The notes under the pieces: model-generated | The model's input: the letters and a program-made list of their open reading frames with translations, nothing else | What the model was told of the DNA's origin: nothing | The model's database searches: none | Source: Ornithinimicrobium cryptoxanthini | Lineage (GTDB): Bacteria > Actinomycetota > Actinomycetes > Actinomycetales > Dermatophilaceae | Assembly (NCBI RefSeq): GCF_023923205.1 | Contig: NZ_CP099490.1 | Span: 1,364,001 to 1,428,000 of the forward strand | Direction of reading: 5' to 3' | DNA length: 64,000 nucleotides | Made by a program: the position numbers and the translations under genes | In this document: piece by piece, positions 53,619 to 62,123 of the stretch | Numbering within the stretch: position 1 is the first letter of the stretch | How the letters are laid out: every line of letters begins with the position of its first letter

Positions 53619-54011
53619 GTGGTAAACGACAGCGATGTAATTCCTCCGTCCGACTCCGGCGACGACGTCCTCGACCAGGCCGAGTGGCTCGCCGTTCCCG
53701 ACATCATGGAGCTGACCGGCGCCTCACTGGCCGAGGTCAAGACCTGGTTGCAGGATCGGGACATCATCGGCTCGCGCCGCGGTCCGAACAGGGCGGTCTA
53801 TGTGCCGGCACTGTTCCTGACCGAGGAGGGGCCGGTCTTCCCGCTGCGCGGCACGATCATCGTGCTGGCCGACGGTGGCTACCGTGACGACGAGATCATC
53901 AGGTGGCTGCTGGCCAGCGACGACACCCTGCAGGGGGGCAGCGCGATCGCGTCGCTGCGGGACGGCAGCAAGACCGAGGTCCGGCGCCGGGCCCAGGAGA
54001 TGGCCTTGTAA
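53619..54011 (+). CDS. Rv2175c-family DNA-binding protein
   Basis: A 130-residue protein with a winged helix-turn-helix (EWLAVPDIMELTGASLAEVK, WLQDRDIIGSRRGPNRAVYVP) followed by a helical C-terminal domain (LRGTIIVLADGGYRDDEIIRWL). In M. tuberculosis Rv2175c is a DNA-binding substrate of PknL, and the kinase gene here is one gene away. The N-terminal tail (VVNDSDVIPPSDSGDD) has Ser residues that could be phosphorylated. GTG 53619 has a CAGACT-like -10 at 7 bases, so the mRNA may be leaderless. Confidence 0.87.
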   Translation: MVNDSDVIPPSDSGDDVLDQAEWLAVPDIMELTGASLAEVKTWLQDRDIIGSRRGPNRAVYVPALFLTEEGPVFPLRGTIIVLADGGYRDDEIIRWLLASDDTLQGGSAIASLRDGSKTEVRRRAQEMAL

Positions 54012-54024
54012 GACGAGTTGCGGG

Positions 54025-55116
54025 TCAGGTGGAGCGGGCGGTGCTGATCGAGACCAGCTCGACGAGCGCGGCCCGCCCCTCGTCGGTGAGTCCGTCGGTC
54101 TCCTCCAGCGCCCGCAGGGCAGCCGCCGAGGACTGGGAGATCATCTCCTCCGTCGCGCGGACCGCACCGACGCGCTCGAGCAGCTCACGGCATACGCCCA
54201 CCTGCTCGTCGGTCAGGTCCGGGCGACCGAGACAGTCCAGCAGCGCCGCGGCGTCCTCGTCGCTGCCCAGGCCCAGCGCGTGCGCGACCAGCACGGTGCG
54301 CTTTCCCTCGCGCAGGTCGTCGCCGGCCGGCTTGCCCGTCGCTGCGGGGTCGCCGTAGACCCCGAGGACGTCGTCGCGGATCTGGAACGCCTCACCGAGG
54401 GCCAGCCCGTATGCCGACAGCGCGGCGAGCGTGTCAGGTCCGGCTCCTGCGGCGCGGGCACCGATCAGGAGAGGTTGTTCCACGCTGTATTTGCCGCTCT
54501 TGTAGCGGATCACGGTGCGGCAGCGGCGGATCCGCTCGGCGTAGTCGAGGCCCTCCCAGCCCTGTGCCGCGTCCAGGACGTCGAGATACTGCCCAGCCAT
54601 CAGCTGGGTCCGCATGTTGTCGAACTCACTTCTGGCAGAGGCGATCTCATCTGGTCGTAGGCCAGAGGTGGCGAACATGCTGTCGCACCAGGTCAGGCAC
54701 AGGTTGCCGGCCAGGATCGCTGCGGCGTGACCGAACCGGTGGGACTCCCCGGACCAGGCCTGCTGCCGGTGGTCGGCGGCGAAGGTGCGGTGTGCGGTCG
54801 GTCGGCCGCGGCGCAGATCGGACTCGTCCATGACGTCGTCGTGCAGCAGGGCGGCCGCCTGGAACATCTCCATCGAGCTGGCGGCGCGGATCAGCGCGGG
54901 GGAGTCCGGGCCGCCCAGAGCGCGATAGCCCCAGAAGAGGAAGGCCGCCCGCAGACGCTTGCCGCCGGTGAGCAGGGCGGCGACCTCGTCGACGAGACGG
55001 GTGACCTGGGGGCCGAGCTCGTCGAGGACGGCACGCTGGTGGGTGAGGTCCTCATCGAGGGCAGCCTGCACGCGCTCACGCAGCTGCGGGACGTCGATGG
55101 GGTGGGGAGTGGACAC
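54025..55116 (-). CDS. Polyprenyl (geranylgeranyl-type) diphosphate synthase
   Basis: A 363-residue trans-prenyltransferase making isoprenoid diphosphates. The first aspartate motif LLHDDVMDESDLRRGRPT near residue 105 and the second RDDVLGVYGD near 245 are intact; GGKRLRAAFLFWG lies near the start. Context matches idsA2 (Rv2173). Product chain length cannot be set from sequence. GTG 55116 is preceded by TAGGCT at 6 bases. Confidence 0.93.
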   Translation of the reverse strand: MSTPHPIDVPQLRERVQAALDEDLTHQRAVLDELGPQVTRLVDEVAALLTGGKRLRAAFLFWGYRALGGPDSPALIRAASSMEMFQAAALLHDDVMDESDLRRGRPTAHRTFAADHRQQAWSGESHRFGHAAAILAGNLCLTWCDSMFATSGLRPDEIASARSEFDNMRTQLMAGQYLDVLDAAQGWEGLDYAERIRRCRTVIRYKSGKYSVEQPLLIGARAAGAGPDTLAALSAYGLALGEAFQIRDDVLGVYGDPAATGKPAGDDLREGKRTVLVAHALGLGSDEDAAALLDCLGRPDLTDEQVGVCRELLERVGAVRATEEMISQSSAAALRALEETDGLTDEGRAALVELVSISTARST

Positions 55117-55122
55117 GGGATG

Positions 55123-55128
55123 AGCCTA
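55123..55128 (-). promoter_or_regulatory. -10 element TAGGCT for leaderless prenyl synthase gene
   Basis: Minus-strand TAGGCT, CATCCC, then GTG 55116: 6-base spacing. Confidence 0.65.
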
Positions 55129-55158
55129 CGGCGTTGTCCACAGCGGATGAGCCTGGGG

Positions 55159-55212
55159 TTGACACACTGTCGGTGGGTAGTCGTACATTTGTCCTATCGA
55201 ACAAGGATTCGA
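55159..55212 (+). promoter_or_regulatory. SOS promoter with LexA box before the mutagenesis operon
   Basis: A consensus -35 TTGACA (55159-55164) and -10 TACATT (55184-55189, spacing 19) are followed by TCGAAC-AAGG-ATTCGA at 55197-55212. The actinobacterial SOS box is TCGAAC-N4-GTTCGA, so one base differs; the flanking TA/TA extends the palindrome. LexA bound here would cover the transcription start. The DUF6504 gene begins 33 bases downstream. Confidence 0.8.
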
Positions 55213-55245
55213 TAACTGGAGTGCGACGAGCAGTGGAGGTGGGCG

Positions 55246-55644
55246 ATGAGCCGACGGTATGCCGACCCGGTCGAGGTGCGGGTGGGCGAGCCGCAGATCG
55301 GGCTGCGGCCGGCGATGCCGGCCGGGGTCGATATCGCCGCCGTGCCCACCGCGTTCATCTGGCGCGGGCGGCTGCACATCGTGCAGGTGGTGCTCGATCA
55401 CTGGACCCAGCGCCTGCCCTGGTGGCGGGGGTCGGTCGACGGCCCGACAGCGGATGACCCGACTGCTGGTGGCCCGGCCGCTGATGGCGGGGCCGCTGGT
55501 GGTGGGGCGGTCGAGGAGACGCAGTTCCCAGAGCTGGAGCGCCAGGTGTGGCGGGTGGAGGCCAGCGCCGGCCGACTGATGCAGACAGGGGTCTACGACC
55601 TGACCAAGGACGACCGGTGGCGCCTGGTGCGCGTCGCCGACTGA
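55246..55644 (+). CDS. DUF6504 family protein
   Basis: A 132-residue soluble protein. N-terminal part AAVPTAFIWRGRLHIVQVVLDHW, the WW motif LPWWRG, a Gly/Ala/Pro linker, then LERQVWRVEASAGRLMQTGVYDLTKDDRW. The family is always found near DnaE2-type polymerase genes in actinobacteria as far as I know, which suggests a role in damage-induced DNA synthesis, but none is proven. ATG 55246 has GGAGGTG at 5 bases. First gene of the operon after the LexA box. Confidence 0.82.
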   Translation: MSRRYADPVEVRVGEPQIGLRPAMPAGVDIAAVPTAFIWRGRLHIVQVVLDHWTQRLPWWRGSVDGPTADDPTAGGPAADGGAAGGGAVEETQFPELERQVWRVEASAGRLMQTGVYDLTKDDRWRLVRVAD

Positions 55645-55654
55645 AGGAGGAGCG

Positions 55655-56179
55655 ATGACCACCATGAGCACGCACAAGCCCACGATGAGCACACACCCGA
55701 TCGGGGGCCCGCACACGAAGGGGTCCCAGGGGGCGGGGTCCCAGGGGGCGGGGCCTCAGGCTGCGCCGCCGTCGGCGAGCACCGTGCTGGACCTGCTCGA
55801 CCGGTCCCGCGCCGGACTGGTCCAGGCCTGCCACAGCCAGAGCGCCGCGCAGCGTTACACCGAGGCCCACCTGGCTGCCCTGCGGGCCGCGGCCGCCCTG
55901 GTCGCTGCCCGCACCCCGGTCAGCGGCCGGTCCCGGCCACGCAGCGTGTGGGAGGTGTTGCCGGGGCTGGCGCCAGAACTGCGGGAGTGGGCCGTCTTCT
56001 TCGCCTCGAGCGGGCGTCGCCGGTTGGCGCTCGAGCGGGGCACCGCCATGGTCAGTCCGCGGGAAGCCGATGACCTGGTCCGCCAGTGCGAGAGCTTCGT
56101 GGAGCTGGTGCGCGGCGCGCTGCACCTGCCGTTCGCTGAGCCGCTGCCCAGCGAGCTGACCCCCACCACCCCCTGGTGA
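55655..56179 (+). CDS. SAV_6107-family HEPN domain protein
   Basis: A 174-residue helical protein with an N-terminal Gly/Gln-rich segment formed by a 15-bp repeat (GSQGAGSQGAG) and a HEPN-like helical core (STVLDLLDRSRAGLVQACHS, YTEAHLAALRAAAALVAART, then WEVLPGLAPELREWAVFFA). The RxxxxH catalytic motif of HEPN RNases is not clear, so it may be a structural accessory. A strong AGGAGG precedes ATG 55655. GTGA/ATGA-type overlap with the polymerase gene downstream shows co-translation. Confidence 0.82.
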   Translation: MTTMSTHKPTMSTHPIGGPHTKGSQGAGSQGAGPQAAPPSASTVLDLLDRSRAGLVQACHSQSAAQRYTEAHLAALRAAAALVAARTPVSGRSRPRSVWEVLPGLAPELREWAVFFASSGRRRLALERGTAMVSPREADDLVRQCESFVELVRGALHLPFAEPLPSELTPTTPW

Positions 56180-59100
56180 TGGCGATGGGGTCGGAGTTTG
56201 CGCACCTGCACGTCGCCTCCAGCTTCTCGATGCGTTATGGCGCGTCGACGCCCGAGGCGCTGGTGGAGCGCGCCGTCGAGCTGGGGCAGTCGACGCTGGG
56301 GCTGACCGACCGGGACGGTGCCTACGGGGCCGTCCGGTTTGCTCAGGCGTGTGCCCGCGCCGAGGTCTCTGCGGTGCTGGGGGTCGACCTGGCTGTCGTC
56401 GAGCCACCGGTCATGGGGCCCGGTGCCAGGTCCGGCGCCGGGCACGGAGGTCGGGTGTCGCAGTTCCCGGACCGGCCGCTGGATGCCCGCATCCAGGCTG
56501 CGGGGGTCCGCTGGACGGGGGCCGATGCGCTCGATGGGGGTCGTCCCAGCCGGGCTCAGCCGGTCAAGGGCGGGGCGCTGGTGGACGATCAGCACCCACG
56601 GGTGACCGTGCTGGCCCGCGGGCAGGGCGCGGGGCTGGAGCCCGGCACCGGGTGGTCGCGGCTCTGCCGGCTGATCACCCACACCCACCTGGCCGGCGAG
56701 CGGGGCAGCCCCCGGACCAACCGAGCGCTGCTGGCCCGCGCTGCGGCGCCGGTGGGCGGGCCGGGGGAGCAGGTCGCGCCGGTCGTGGTGCTGCTCGGAC
56801 CCGACTCTGACGTGGGTCGGGCCCTGCTGCGTCGCAGGGTCGGGCTGGCCCGTGACTTGTTGCGCAGCTGGATGAGCACGCTGCCGGCTGGGTCGCTGGC
56901 CATCGAGGTGGTCTGTCACGGTGGTCCGGAGGGCACCCCAGCCAGTCTGCAGCACGCCGCACGGTTGTGGTCCCTGGCGCTGGAGGCCGGGCTCCCGGCG
57001 GTGCTCACCGCGGCGGTGCGGCACGCGGAGCCGGGCCAGGGCCGGGTCGTCGACATCCTGGACGCAGCTCGGCGCATGGTCGCGCTGGACGAGCGTCACC
57101 TGGACCGGGTCAGCACCGCTGGGCACCTGGCCGGGTCCGGGGTGATGCACGCGGTCGCCGAGCGGGTCGCCGAGGCGGTCGGACCGACGGTGCGTGCGGC
57201 GGATCTGCTCGCCGCGACCGCGGCGCTGGCCCGGGAGTGTGTGCAGAGCCCGCGCAGCGACCTGGGCATCGGCGATGTCCACCTGCCCGAGCCCGAGGTG
57301 GTCGGGGTCAGCGGCACCGGCCAGGCCCAGCAGGTCCTCACCGAGCGGGTCCGCGCGGCGGTCAACGTTCGCTATCCAGGCCATCCCTCGGCATACCTCA
57401 GCCAGGTGCACGACCGGCTCGACGAGGAGCTGAGGGTCATCGCGGGGCTGGGCTACCCGACCTACTTCCTGACCGTCGCGGCCGTGTGCGACCTGATCCG
57501 TGAGGCAGGGGTGCGGGTGGCCGCGCGCGGGTCCGGGGCCGGCAGCATCGTCAACTATCTGCTCGGCATCAGCGGCGTCGACCCGATCCGGCACGACCTG
57601 CTGATGGAGCGGTTCTGCTCACCGCTGCGGGCCCAGCTGCCCGACATCGACATCGACGTGGAGTCCGCCCGGCGCACCGAGATCTATGAGCGCATCCTGG
57701 AGCGGTTCGGCTCCGAGCGGGTCACCTGTGTGTCGATGATGGAGACCTACCGGGTGCGCCACGCGATCCGCGATGTCGCCGCCACCCTGGGCATGCCGCC
57801 GGGGGAGATCGACGTGATCGCCAAGGCCTTCCCGCACATCCGGGCCCGCGACGCACGGGCGGCGGTGCGGGACCTGCCGGAGCTGCGACGGCACGGGTTT
57901 GACGCCCCGCGGATGCAGATGCTGTTCGAGATGGTCGAGAGCCTGGACGGGCTGCCCCGGCACATCGCGCTGCACCCGTGCGGGGTGATCCTGTCCAACA
58001 CCACCCTGCTGGATCGCACCCCGGTGGAGGCCAGCTGGCTGGGGTTCCCGATGAGCCAGTTCGACAAGGACGACGTCGAGGACCTCGGGCTGCTCAAGCT
58101 CGACGTGCTGGGCATCCGCATGCAGTCCGCGATGTCCCACGCGGTCGCCGAGGTCGAGCGGGTCGACGGCGTGCAGATCGACCTGGACGACCAGGGGCAG
58201 GTGCCCTATGACGACACCGAGACGTTCTCGCTGATCAAGTCGGCCCGCACGCTGGGGTGCTTCCAGATCGAGTCACCGGGCCAGCGTGAGCTGATCGGCA
58301 AGTTCGGGCCCGAGACGTTCGGCGACATCATCATCGACATCTCCCTGTTCCGCCCCGGGCCGGTCAAGTCCGACATGGTCCGGCCGTTCCTCAACGCGCG
58401 GCAGGGCTGGTCGGAACCGGAATACCTCCACCCCTCGCTGGCGCCCTACCTGGAGGACACCGCCGGTGTCGTGGTCTTCCACGAGCAGGTGCTGCAGCTG
58501 GTCGCCGAGACCACCGGTGTCACCCTCGCGCAGGCCGACGAGGTGCGTCGTGCCCTGGGGACTCCGCAGGGGCAGGCGCAGGTCGAGTCATGGTGGCGAC
58601 CGGCGGCCGCCGCCCGGGGCTACTCACCCCAGGATGTCAACGCGATCTGGGACGTGCTGGCGGCGTTTGCCTCATTCGGGTTCTGCAAGGCGCACGCGGC
58701 GGCGTTCGCGGTCCCGACGTTCCACTCCGCCTGGCTCAAGACCCACCACACCGCGGCTTTCCTGGCGGGGGTGCTGACCCACGACCCGGGGATGTATCCC
58801 AAGCGCCTCATCCTCGAGGAGGCCCGCGCCATGGGCGTGCACATCCTCGGGTTGGACGTCAACGCCTCAGGAGAGACCTATCTCCTGGAGCGGGTGAGCC
58901 ACGAGGCAGACGGTCCCGGCTGGGGACCGCCGTCGACCGATCGCCCCGTCCGGGCGGGACGTGCCGACATCGTCGACCAGCACCTGGCCGAGGTGGAGGA
59001 GCGGGCCTCCGGCTATGGCATCAGGCTGTCGCTGGCCGAGGTCAAGGGCATCAGCGGCGACGAGGTCGCCAGGGTTGTGGCCGGTCAGCCCTATCACTCG

Positions 59101-60165
59101 CTCGCCGACCTGTGGCAGCGGGCCAGGATCAGTCGCCCGGTGGTCGAGCGGCTCGTGCTGGCCGGTGGCTTCGACCAGCTGCACGGGGTGGGCAGCGCCC
59201 GGTCCACCACGCTGCGACACGGACCGACCCGCCGGGACCTGCTGCTGCACGTCGCTGAGCTCGACCGGTGGAGTCGTCCCGGGGCAACCAGGGGGCGTGC
59301 GCGGACCCGCACGGTGTCTCCCACGCTGCCCGCCGCCCGGTCGTCGGCTGTCCCGTCGTCGGCTGTCCCGTCGTCTGCTGCCCCGTCGTCTGCTGCGGGG
59401 GAGGTCGCGGCCCGCGCCGGGGCACAGGCCAGGGGAGCGCGGACCTGGCACCCACGAGTGGTGGACCCGACCCAGCTGACCCTGGACCTGGGCGACGAGC
59501 CGGTGCTGCGCAGCGGCAGCGGGCTGCCTGAGATGACCCCGCAGGAGCAGATGCTGGCCGAGCTGGAGGTGCTCGGCATGGACGTCAGCTCCCACGTGAC
59601 CACCACCTACCAGCCGATGCTGCAGGCGCTTCGGGTGGTCCCGGCCAACCAGCTGCTTGGGCAGCGCAACAACAGCGAGGTGCTGATCGCGGGAGCGAAG
59701 GTCGCGACCCAGACCCCGCCGATCCGCTCGGGTCGCAGGGTGGTCTTCCTGACCCTGGAGGACGGCAGCGGTCCCAGCGACGCCACCTTCTTCGAGGACG
59801 TGCAGGGTCCGTTTGCCGAGACGGTCTTCCACTCCTTCCTGCTGGTCGTGCGTGGCATCACCCGGCGCACGGGGCCACGCGGCATCTCGGTGCGGGCCAC
59901 CGGCGCCTGGGAGATGACGGCGCTCGGTCGCGCCTTCGAGACCGGTGGCAGTGAGGCGGTCCGAGAGCTGATGGAGTCCATCGAGCACGACGCCGTGACC
60001 GGCGCAGAACACGCCGAGGCCGAGGCACGAGGCAAGGACACCGTGCGGGGGCGCCGGGTGCTGCTGCACGCCTCCGGTTTCAAGCAGTCGCCCTATGCCG
60101 ACACCAAACCCGCTGGCCCCGGCAGCAAGCTGTGGCACTCCAGCCCGGGCAGCCCAGGGTGGTGA
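56179..60165 (+). CDS. dnaE2: DnaE2-type error-prone DNA polymerase (C-family, PHP domain)
   Basis: A 1328-residue C-family polymerase for translesion synthesis. The N-terminal PHP domain opens FAHLHVASSFSMRYGASTPE; its third metal histidine is replaced (HVAS for HVHS), as in related actinobacterial DnaE2 proteins, so proofreading is unlikely. The palm catalytic aspartates are in PDIDIDVE at about residues 487-494. The finger, HhH (GGFDQLHGVGSARS) and OB (VLIAGAKVATQTP) regions follow. A Ser/Ala/Val/Pro linker at 59340-59399 is a 15-bp tandem repeat. ATG 56179 overlaps the HEPN stop by one base; GTG 56176 is an alternative. Confidence 0.9.
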   Translation: MAMGSEFAHLHVASSFSMRYGASTPEALVERAVELGQSTLGLTDRDGAYGAVRFAQACARAEVSAVLGVDLAVVEPPVMGPGARSGAGHGGRVSQFPDRPLDARIQAAGVRWTGADALDGGRPSRAQPVKGGALVDDQHPRVTVLARGQGAGLEPGTGWSRLCRLITHTHLAGERGSPRTNRALLARAAAPVGGPGEQVAPVVVLLGPDSDVGRALLRRRVGLARDLLRSWMSTLPAGSLAIEVVCHGGPEGTPASLQHAARLWSLALEAGLPAVLTAAVRHAEPGQGRVVDILDAARRMVALDERHLDRVSTAGHLAGSGVMHAVAERVAEAVGPTVRAADLLAATAALARECVQSPRSDLGIGDVHLPEPEVVGVSGTGQAQQVLTERVRAAVNVRYPGHPSAYLSQVHDRLDEELRVIAGLGYPTYFLTVAAVCDLIREAGVRVAARGSGAGSIVNYLLGISGVDPIRHDLLMERFCSPLRAQLPDIDIDVESARRTEIYERILERFGSERVTCVSMMETYRVRHAIRDVAATLGMPPGEIDVIAKAFPHIRARDARAAVRDLPELRRHGFDAPRMQMLFEMVESLDGLPRHIALHPCGVILSNTTLLDRTPVEASWLGFPMSQFDKDDVEDLGLLKLDVLGIRMQSAMSHAVAEVERVDGVQIDLDDQGQVPYDDTETFSLIKSARTLGCFQIESPGQRELIGKFGPETFGDIIIDISLFRPGPVKSDMVRPFLNARQGWSEPEYLHPSLAPYLEDTAGVVVFHEQVLQLVAETTGVTLAQADEVRRALGTPQGQAQVESWWRPAAAARGYSPQDVNAIWDVLAAFASFGFCKAHAAAFAVPTFHSAWLKTHHTAAFLAGVLTHDPGMYPKRLILEEARAMGVHILGLDVNASGETYLLERVSHEADGPGWGPPSTDRPVRAGRADIVDQHLAEVEERASGYGIRLSLAEVKGISGDEVARVVAGQPYHSLADLWQRARISRPVVERLVLAGGFDQLHGVGSARSTTLRHGPTRRDLLLHVAELDRWSRPGATRGRARTRTVSPTLPAARSSAVPSSAVPSSAAPSSAAGEVAARAGAQARGARTWHPRVVDPTQLTLDLGDEPVLRSGSGLPEMTPQEQMLAELEVLGMDVSSHVTTTYQPMLQALRVVPANQLLGQRNNSEVLIAGAKVATQTPPIRSGRRVVFLTLEDGSGPSDATFFEDVQGPFAETVFHSFLLVVRGITRRTGPRGISVRATGAWEMTALGRAFETGGSEAVRELMESIEHDAVTGAEHAEAEARGKDTVRGRRVLLHASGFKQSPYADTKPAGPGSKLWHSSPGSPGW
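59340..59399. repeat. 15-bp tandem repeat, 4 units, inside dnaE2
   Basis: Four units of the type tcgtcggctgtcccg / tcgtctgctgccccg encode a (Ser-Ser-Ala-Val/Ala-Pro)4 linker before the OB-fold region of DnaE2. Confidence 0.85.
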
Positions 60166-61460
60166 GCCCGACGAGCACTGTGCCCCTCGCGACGATGCCT
60201 CCTGGTGGACTCGACGACCGTGGCTGCTCGATCCTGCACGTCGACATGGACGCCTTCTATGCCTCCGCGTCGCTGATCGACCGTCCCGAGCTGGTCGGGC
60301 GGCCGGTCGTCATCGGCGGCGGGATGCGCAGCGTGGTGCTGTCGGCCACCTACGAGGCCCGGGCCTACGGCATACGGTCCGGGATCCCGATGGCCAGGGC
60401 GCGCCGGTTGTGCCCGCAGGCCGAGATCGTCCGGCCGGACTACGACCGTTACAGCCGGATCTCCGATGCGGTGATGGCGATCTTCTCCGAGGTGACCCAC
60501 CAGGTCGAGCCGGTCTCGATGGAGGAGGCGTTCCTGGACGTCTCCACGGCCCGACGGCGGCTGGGGGGCCCGGCGCAGATCGGGCAGTGGATCCGGGATA
60601 CCGTCGCCGACGAGCAGGGCATCACCTGCTCGGTCGGTGGGGCGCCCACCAAGGTCGTCGCCAAGATGGCCTCCCAGGCGGCCAAGCCGGACGGGATGCT
60701 CATGCTGCCGCCGCACAGGGTGGTGGAGTTCCTGCACCCGCTGCCGGTCGGAGCGCTGTGGGGCGTGGGGGAGAGCACCGAGGCTGCGCTGCACCGGCTC
60801 GGGCTGCGCACGGTCGCCGACATCGCGCACCTGCCGTTCGTGACGCTGAGCCGAGCCATGGGTGCCACCAGCGCGGCGCACCTGCAGGCCCTGGCCTGGG
60901 GTCATGACTCCGGTCGGGTCACTCCCGCGCGGACCGAGCGCAGCGTCGGATCCTCCGGGACCTTCCACCAGGACGTCGACGACCCGGCCGTGATCCGGCG
61001 TCAGCTGTTGCGCCTCAGTGACCGCAGCGCCACCAGGATGCGGCACTCCGGGCTGCTGGCTCGCACCGTGGTGCTCACCGTCCGGTTCTCCGACTTCACC
61101 ACCATCACCCGGTCCCGCACGCTGCGGGAGAGCACCGATGTCACTCGCGACATCTTCGGTGCCGCGACTGCGCTGTATGCCGCGCTCGGGCTCCAGCGCG
61201 CCCGGATCCGGTTGCTGGGTGTGCGGCTGGAGAGCCTCACCGACGCGGCAGAGACGCCGGTGCAGGGCAGGCTGGATGAGCCGGAGCACGGGTGGCGTGA
61301 TGCGGAGCGGGCGGTGGACCGGGCCGTTGCCCGTTTTGGCAGCGGCGCAGTGCGTCCCGCAAGTCTGGTTGTCCAGGGCGAGACTCGAGGAGACTGGACC
61401 CAGGACGAAGGTGGTGCCGACCCGCCGAGGGGGCAGATAGGTCGGGTTCACAGCTCCTGA
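60162..61460 (+). CDS. dinB: Y-family DNA polymerase (DinB/Pol IV type)
   Basis: A 432-residue translesion polymerase. The first catalytic aspartate block HVDMDAFYASASL is at residues 26-38 and the second, SMEEAFLDVS, at about 119-128 with Glu-Glu in place of the usual Asp-Glu, which still supplies metal ligands. PTKVVAKMASQAAKP and the HhH region WGVGESTEAALHRLGL follow, then the little-finger domain. Because catalytic residues remain, this is not a dead ImuB-type adaptor. GTG 60162 overlaps the dnaE2 stop by 4 bp, so it is the last gene of the SOS operon. Confidence 0.9.
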   Translation: MSPTSTVPLATMPPGGLDDRGCSILHVDMDAFYASASLIDRPELVGRPVVIGGGMRSVVLSATYEARAYGIRSGIPMARARRLCPQAEIVRPDYDRYSRISDAVMAIFSEVTHQVEPVSMEEAFLDVSTARRRLGGPAQIGQWIRDTVADEQGITCSVGGAPTKVVAKMASQAAKPDGMLMLPPHRVVEFLHPLPVGALWGVGESTEAALHRLGLRTVADIAHLPFVTLSRAMGATSAAHLQALAWGHDSGRVTPARTERSVGSSGTFHQDVDDPAVIRRQLLRLSDRSATRMRHSGLLARTVVLTVRFSDFTTITRSRTLRESTDVTRDIFGAATALYAALGLQRARIRLLGVRLESLTDAAETPVQGRLDEPEHGWRDAERAVDRAVARFGSGAVRPASLVVQGETRGDWTQDEGGADPPRGQIGRVHSS

Positions 61461-61639
61461 CCGCAGCGCCCGGCCGGCTCAGGGAAACCTTTTTGGACTG
61501 CCGCGCGTATTGACGGTATGGACCCGGCTACCGTTCCGACGCATCCCGGCCTATCCTAGATAGAGGACGCCGTCATCGGTGGCGCGCGTCACCCACCACC
61601 CCCAGTGGTGGCCAGAAGTCGACCGTCAGGGAGGTCACC

Positions 61640-62050
61640 GTGCCGCTCTCCGAGCACGAGCAACGAGTCCTTGAGCAGATGGAGCAGGCGCTCTATGCCG
61701 AGGATCCGCGATTTGCGACGTCCCTGGTTGGCAAGACCGAGGCCCGCGCCAAGCGGCGTCGCGCCGCGCTCGGGCTGCTCATCGCGGTCGGTGGCCTCGG
61801 GTTGGTCCTCCTGGCCGTCTCCTCGCAGCAGATCTGGGTGGGTGGCATCGGTTTTGCCGCCATGGTCGCCGGCGGTGTCTGGGCGATGACCTCTCCGCGT
61901 CACAAGGGCGCCACACTCGGGACCGTGGACGCCGAGGGCAACGTCACCCTCAAGACCAAGTCCGGCCCCGGCAACGCGGCCAAGCAGAAGGGCATCGTCG
62001 ACAAGTTTGAGCAGCGCTGGGACAAGCGCCGCGAGGAGGGCCCGTTCTAG
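61640..62050 (+). CDS. DUF3040 membrane protein
   Basis: A 136-residue protein with the family start PLSEHEQRVLEQMEQALYAE and DPRFATSL, then two transmembrane helices near residues 44-62 and 66-84, and a Lys/Gly-rich cytoplasmic tail. In many actinobacteria this gene comes just before mraZ and the division cluster. Here a terminator follows, and the next gene is gabT on the other strand, so that link is broken. GTG 61640 has GGGAGG upstream. Confidence 0.88.
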   Translation: MPLSEHEQRVLEQMEQALYAEDPRFATSLVGKTEARAKRRRAALGLLIAVGGLGLVLLAVSSQQIWVGGIGFAAMVAGGVWAMTSPRHKGATLGTVDAEGNVTLKTKSGPGNAAKQKGIVDKFEQRWDKRREEGPF

Positions 62051-62080
62051 CAGCACCCGCCACATCGCACGAGCACAGAA

Positions 62081-62103
62081 AGCCCCCGCCACCGGCGGGG
62101 GCT
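62081..62103. terminator. Bidirectional hairpin between DUF3040 and gabT
   Basis: A perfect 10-bp stem AGCCCCCGCC / GGCGGGGGCT with loop ACC between convergent genes. Confidence 0.85.
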
Positions 62104-62123
62104 CTCGTGTGTTGGCCGACCCC

